NCBI GenBank assembly: GCA_910592205.1
Contig: CAJVPJ010000290.1
Location: 1-30,575 of the forward strand
DNA length: 30,575 nucleotides
From: Paraglomus occultum
Lineage: Eukaryota > Glomeromycota > Glomeromycetes > Paraglomerales > Paraglomeraceae
Reading direction: 5' to 3'
The notes under the pieces were generated by a model that was given only the letters and a program-made list of their open reading frames with translations, did no database searches and had not been told where the DNA came from. Positions 27,577 through 30,575 of the stretch are shown here, piece after piece. Made by a program: the position numbers and the translations under genes. The stretch's first letter is position 1. Every line of letters starts with the position of its first letter.

Positions 27577-29448
27577 TCAAATTGATAAAGCATCAGCAAA
27601 AAGAAGTTGTTGAGTGTCACCGAGAGCTATAACAGTTGGTTTGCTCTTGATGGCCTTTTGAGCGATCTGTGTAGCAAGTGTGTATTTTAGTTATAAGGAC
27701 CAAAATAAAAAGCAGAAACATGAATCTGTTTCGGCACTTACATTCCGAACGTCTTCAACCTTGACATTCTTAATTTGTTCTATAGCACTAGTGATGGAAC
27801 TATTCTTACCAGACAGGGCCTAGTCACGATAAGGCAAATATGCAAGCAAATCACGTCAATTTCGTTTTCCCTCCTGTCTCAACAATCCCAATCTCGCTAT
27901 CTGTCTTCAACATTGAGGCCCTTACCTGACTACCAAATATTTCCGCTTTAGCGGATCGACTATCAAAAGACGCTGCTGTCTCAAACGCAGCCTTAGCAGC
28001 GGCTCTTTGTAAATCTTCCTTCTTAACTGTCTCTGCCGCAAGCTTCAATTGCTCTACTGCCGCCAATGCAGTGGCATTAACCGACTTTGGTGATCCATAT
28101 ATGTGCGCACCAAATAACCCTGCATCGGAGTACCCAGCATTGAACATACTGACTTTAGTGCCATGCCCCAATTTATTGATAGTCTTTGCTAAAGGAGAGA
28201 CGCCTTCGCCCCATTTGACATGCTTATCACCGTCAATAAGAAAACGTAGGACTTGTAAAGAAGCAAAGTCGGACGATCCAGCTGATGCTCCAGGGAATGC
28301 CAATACAAAATGAGCATCGGGTAACGAACTGGTAATTCTCGCCTCACCGCCGAAATATTGAGTAGCGGTCGGAGAAACGCTAGTCCCGATCGGTAAATCT
28401 TGTAAGTGCTCTTCTGCTAAAGACTTCAATTGATCATGATTAACTCCAGTTCCCACAACAGTCACATTACCCGCGGTATATACTTTGTCTGCAAATGACT
28501 TCACTACATCTACACTTGATACTTTTGAGATTTCATTAGCAAACAAGGGATTTCCTAACCCGTTCCGAAATGCAACGTTATGGGCGGATTCCAAGACGGA
28601 GACTTCTGGAGTATTATCTGCTAAGCCCTTCTCAAATTGTATTTTCTCTCGAATTTCAGAAAATTCCCATGGCGCAAACTTTGTCTTTGTAACAACATCC
28701 GATAAAAGCTCCGCAAAAAAAGGACTTTTTTTTATTTTATTTTTTTAATTCAAAAGCAATCAATTGATAGAGTGAGTTAATGCAGCGAAAACATAATTGG
28801 GACGATAACGTGTGCAAGACTTACAGATCTTCTCGTAGAAATTCAGCATAGAGTATCAAATATTCTCGTGTCAGATTTGCGGATAAAACGCCACCACAGA
28901 GTTCGGCTTCACGGATTTGACGCAGTTCGCTGCGTTTGGTTGTTTTCTATATGTGTTTTTTAGAGAGCATAGCTGATGACTCAATACTCGTATAATTCCA
29001 TAACCCTTCGAAATAATATCAACATAAACGTCTCTCCGTAAGAACAAATAAGTTTCGAAGTTTTAAGCCATCTTTCCTTAATCCCTGTACAAATGTCTTC
29101 CGATAAAATACCTTAAACGCAAAGTTCTTCAGATAATGTGCCACACCAGCGTTTTCGGTCGTCTCAAACCTCGAGCCAGCCTTCACCACAATAGCCAGAG
29201 ATGAAGCAGGCGTAACATCTTTATTAATGGTAATTATCTCGGTTAAATTATGTGACTAAAGTGTTAATAATTCACCATACTTCTCCAGATGACGATCCGG
29301 TCTTTCTTACTCTACCTCCTACGCTGACTACATTAAGGCCAGCTTTTGTCTTTGATATTTGTACAGGCGGAGAATCGACAACCGTTGCAAGATTTCGTCT
29401 TAACAACGAACTCGTTAGTCGAGTTGTGTATCTGCCTGTACGAAGCAT
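27577..29448 (-). CDS. QCR2: cytochrome bc1 complex core protein 2
   Basis: Matrix-facing core subunit of mitochondrial complex III, of the M16 peptidase (MPP-like) fold. Exons (minus): 29448-29316, 29218-29112, 28946-28825, 28724-27926, 27819-27742, 27666-27577; 442 aa, usual for non-yeast fungi. The first 30 or so residues are Arg/Ser/Thr/Leu-rich without acids (MLRTGRYTTRLTSSLLRRN), a mitochondrial presequence. The core has SSLAIVVKAGSRFE and VAHYLKNFAFK; the zinc motif HxxEH of active M16 peptidases is replaced by HYLKN, as expected for the non-catalytic core 2. Downstream are NGLGNPLFA and HFVLAFPGASAGSSDF, ending FADALSI. The first junction was chosen to give SVGD-VTPASS. A CACGTGAT site lies 71 bp upstream. 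Confidence 0.95.
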
Positions 29449-29518
29449 TTTTTTTTCTTTTTGGTTAAATAGATACTGATAGCGCGAGATGGAATAGGAG
29501 ATTTCAGAAAAAATTTTT

Positions 29519-29526
29519 CACGTGAT
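29519..29526. promoter_or_regulatory. E-box CACGTGAT upstream of QCR2
   Basis: About 71 bp before the QCR2 start. In yeasts several QCR genes carry Cbf1-type CACGTG sites, so the position is plausible; binding is inferred. Confidence 0.4.
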
Positions 29527-30063
29527 CGGATGAATTGTAACCAAAAAAAATAATAACTGGGTGAAACATTATAAATTACAAACTAAAGCATCAGGTTAAA
29601 GTCGTTTGATTTTGAATAAGAGTAATACTCTTTAAACTGCAACCTTGACGTAGATTAGTATACATTTTGCAATTATTAACCAGGAACGGGTGCCCGCTCA
29701 ATTAATATTAAGGTGTATTCACAGCTAATACTAACTATTTTCGGCTACATATTAAATCTCACATTATAGAGATCAATACACTTTTGATGAAAATGCGGTT
29801 ATAAAGAGACTGGGATACATAGAGGTTTTTTCAATAAGTTCAATAGAATTGGTTCTCAAACATAGTGTGCTCACAGTAATAGAAGGGATAACTACAAGGC
29901 GAGTAACTTTAATTTGTAAAACACCTTAATATTAATCATTTTTAGAGTGATTAAAGTTCTCGCCGAATTCTTTTTAAACACGATTTTTCCGGCGATATCC
30001 CTGTCACTAGTAACTTATGAACAAGGAAAGAAATTATACCAAAATAATAGCTTAAGTATAATT
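29527..30063. other. AT-rich non-coding region upstream of repeat
   Basis: I see no gene. A 62-codon plus-strand ORF runs from 29947 through the first repeat copy and is considered chance. Confidence 0.4.
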
Positions 30064-30131
30064 GGGGCAGGCTGCAACAAAACCAGACAAAGTGAACATT
30101 CTATAATTGAGGGGCTGATTATGATGTGGCT
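30064..30131 (+). repeat. dispersed direct repeat, copy 1
   Basis: The first 37 bp (30064-30100, starting GGGGCAGGCTGCAAC and ending AAAGTGAACATT) match copy 2 with one mismatch. After a divergent stretch both copies share GGCTGAT and GATGTGGCTG. Confidence 0.85.
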
Positions 30132-30257
30132 GTAAATTGATCAGTGTGACTGATGGCATTTTGAAAAGTAACAATGGTGCTTATTTATAACTTATGGACT
30201 TGTTAATTTAATGCTCACTTTATCATACCAGAATGTGATGATAATAATAAGACACAA

Positions 30258-30406
30258 GAATATCCAAGTGGACTAGAACTTGATCTATTTTATCCCAATA
30301 TGGCTTCGCAATTGAAGTACAAGGCATACAACACGAAAAATATCACGAATTCTTTCACGGAGGGGCAAGCACGGGATCAACTGAAGAATGGATTGCACTA
30401 ATATTA
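30258..30406 (+). pseudogene. fragment of PD-(D/E)XK-like nuclease repeat family
   Basis: Two overlapping frames read SGLELDLFYPN and then YGFAIEVQGIQHEKYHEFF, joined by a one-base frameshift at about 30297-30300. The pattern D-(x)n-(Y)GFAIEVQGxQHxKY, with the acidic residue and ExQ, is that of PD-(D/E)XK-type endonuclease cores. From memory, near-identical domains occur in many Rhizophagus predicted proteins. The middle of the expected domain is deleted: FFHGG is followed at once by TEEWIALI, which matches the end of the domain. It is a decayed copy bracketed by the two 37-bp repeats. Family recall is not database-checked. Confidence 0.5.
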
Positions 30407-30499
30407 TATATTATATCGAGTATTTGGATCATACTGTAATAGTATATTAATATTAATATTGCATTCATTGGTAATCTTTTGCTGATACTATTACTATAT

Positions 30500-30575
30500 G
30501 GGGCAGACTGCAACAAAACCAGACAAAGTGAACATTTGATCATGTGAGCTAAAAGAGGCTGATGTGGCTGGAAAA
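30500..30575 (+). repeat. dispersed direct repeat, copy 2 (runs off window)
   Basis: Same orientation as copy 1, 436 bp apart start to start. The 37-bp core (30500-30536) differs from copy 1 by one base; the GGCTGATGTGGCTG tail continues to the window edge. Confidence 0.85.

Overview
This is a nuclear contig fragment from an early-diverging fungus, probably Mucoromycota. Glomeromycotina (arbuscular mycorrhizal fungi) is my best guess. The support is: intron-dense genes with mostly 60-100 nt GT-AG introns, an AT-rich background, fungal core genes (AFG2, ERV2, RPL30, QCR2), and a decayed nuclease-like repeat of a type I recall as abundant in Rhizophagus. The species call is inference. I rebuilt every gene model by hand from splice signals, reading-frame phase and family conservation, and the phases close for every main gene.

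Layout. Positions 1-1914 hold the 3' part of biotin synthase (+). Then come three tandem minus-strand genes: AFG2/DRG1 AAA ATPase (5848-2738), CTP synthase (8812-6114) and a 19-exon CLC chloride/proton exchanger (13549-9253). The CLC gene shares a 201-bp divergent promoter with an ERV2-type ER sulfhydryl oxidase (13751-14502, +). From 14.5 to 19.4 kb is the most unusual part: an unrecognised 186-codon ORF, an intronless secreted NlpC/P60-type cell-wall peptidase (15612-16265, +), and convergent to it a bacterial-type (class II) HMG-CoA reductase with introns and an Asn-rich insertion (19424-17319, -). RPL30 (20219-20836, +), a CHIP/STUB1 ubiquitin ligase (22805-20981, -) and a four-TM MARVEL-like protein with a Pro-rich tail (23724-24587, +) follow. 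Next is a membrane-protein gene resembling a stand-alone ABCC TMD0 (24988-26281, +), then the complex III core protein QCR2 (29448-27577, -). The window ends in repeat-rich DNA with two copies of a 37-bp direct repeat around a frameshifted PD-(D/E)XK-like nuclease remnant.

Most genes are unrelated housekeeping functions: biotin and CTP synthesis, ribosome assembly, oxidative folding, protein quality control, respiration. The genes of greatest interest are the two bacterial-type neighbours. The peptidase is intronless and carries a secretion signal plus a Cys-rich tail, which suggests action on bacterial peptidoglycan outside the cell or on endobacteria. The class II reductase, unlike the membrane-anchored class I enzyme normal for fungi, has no membrane segment. 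Both look like horizontal acquisitions of different apparent age.
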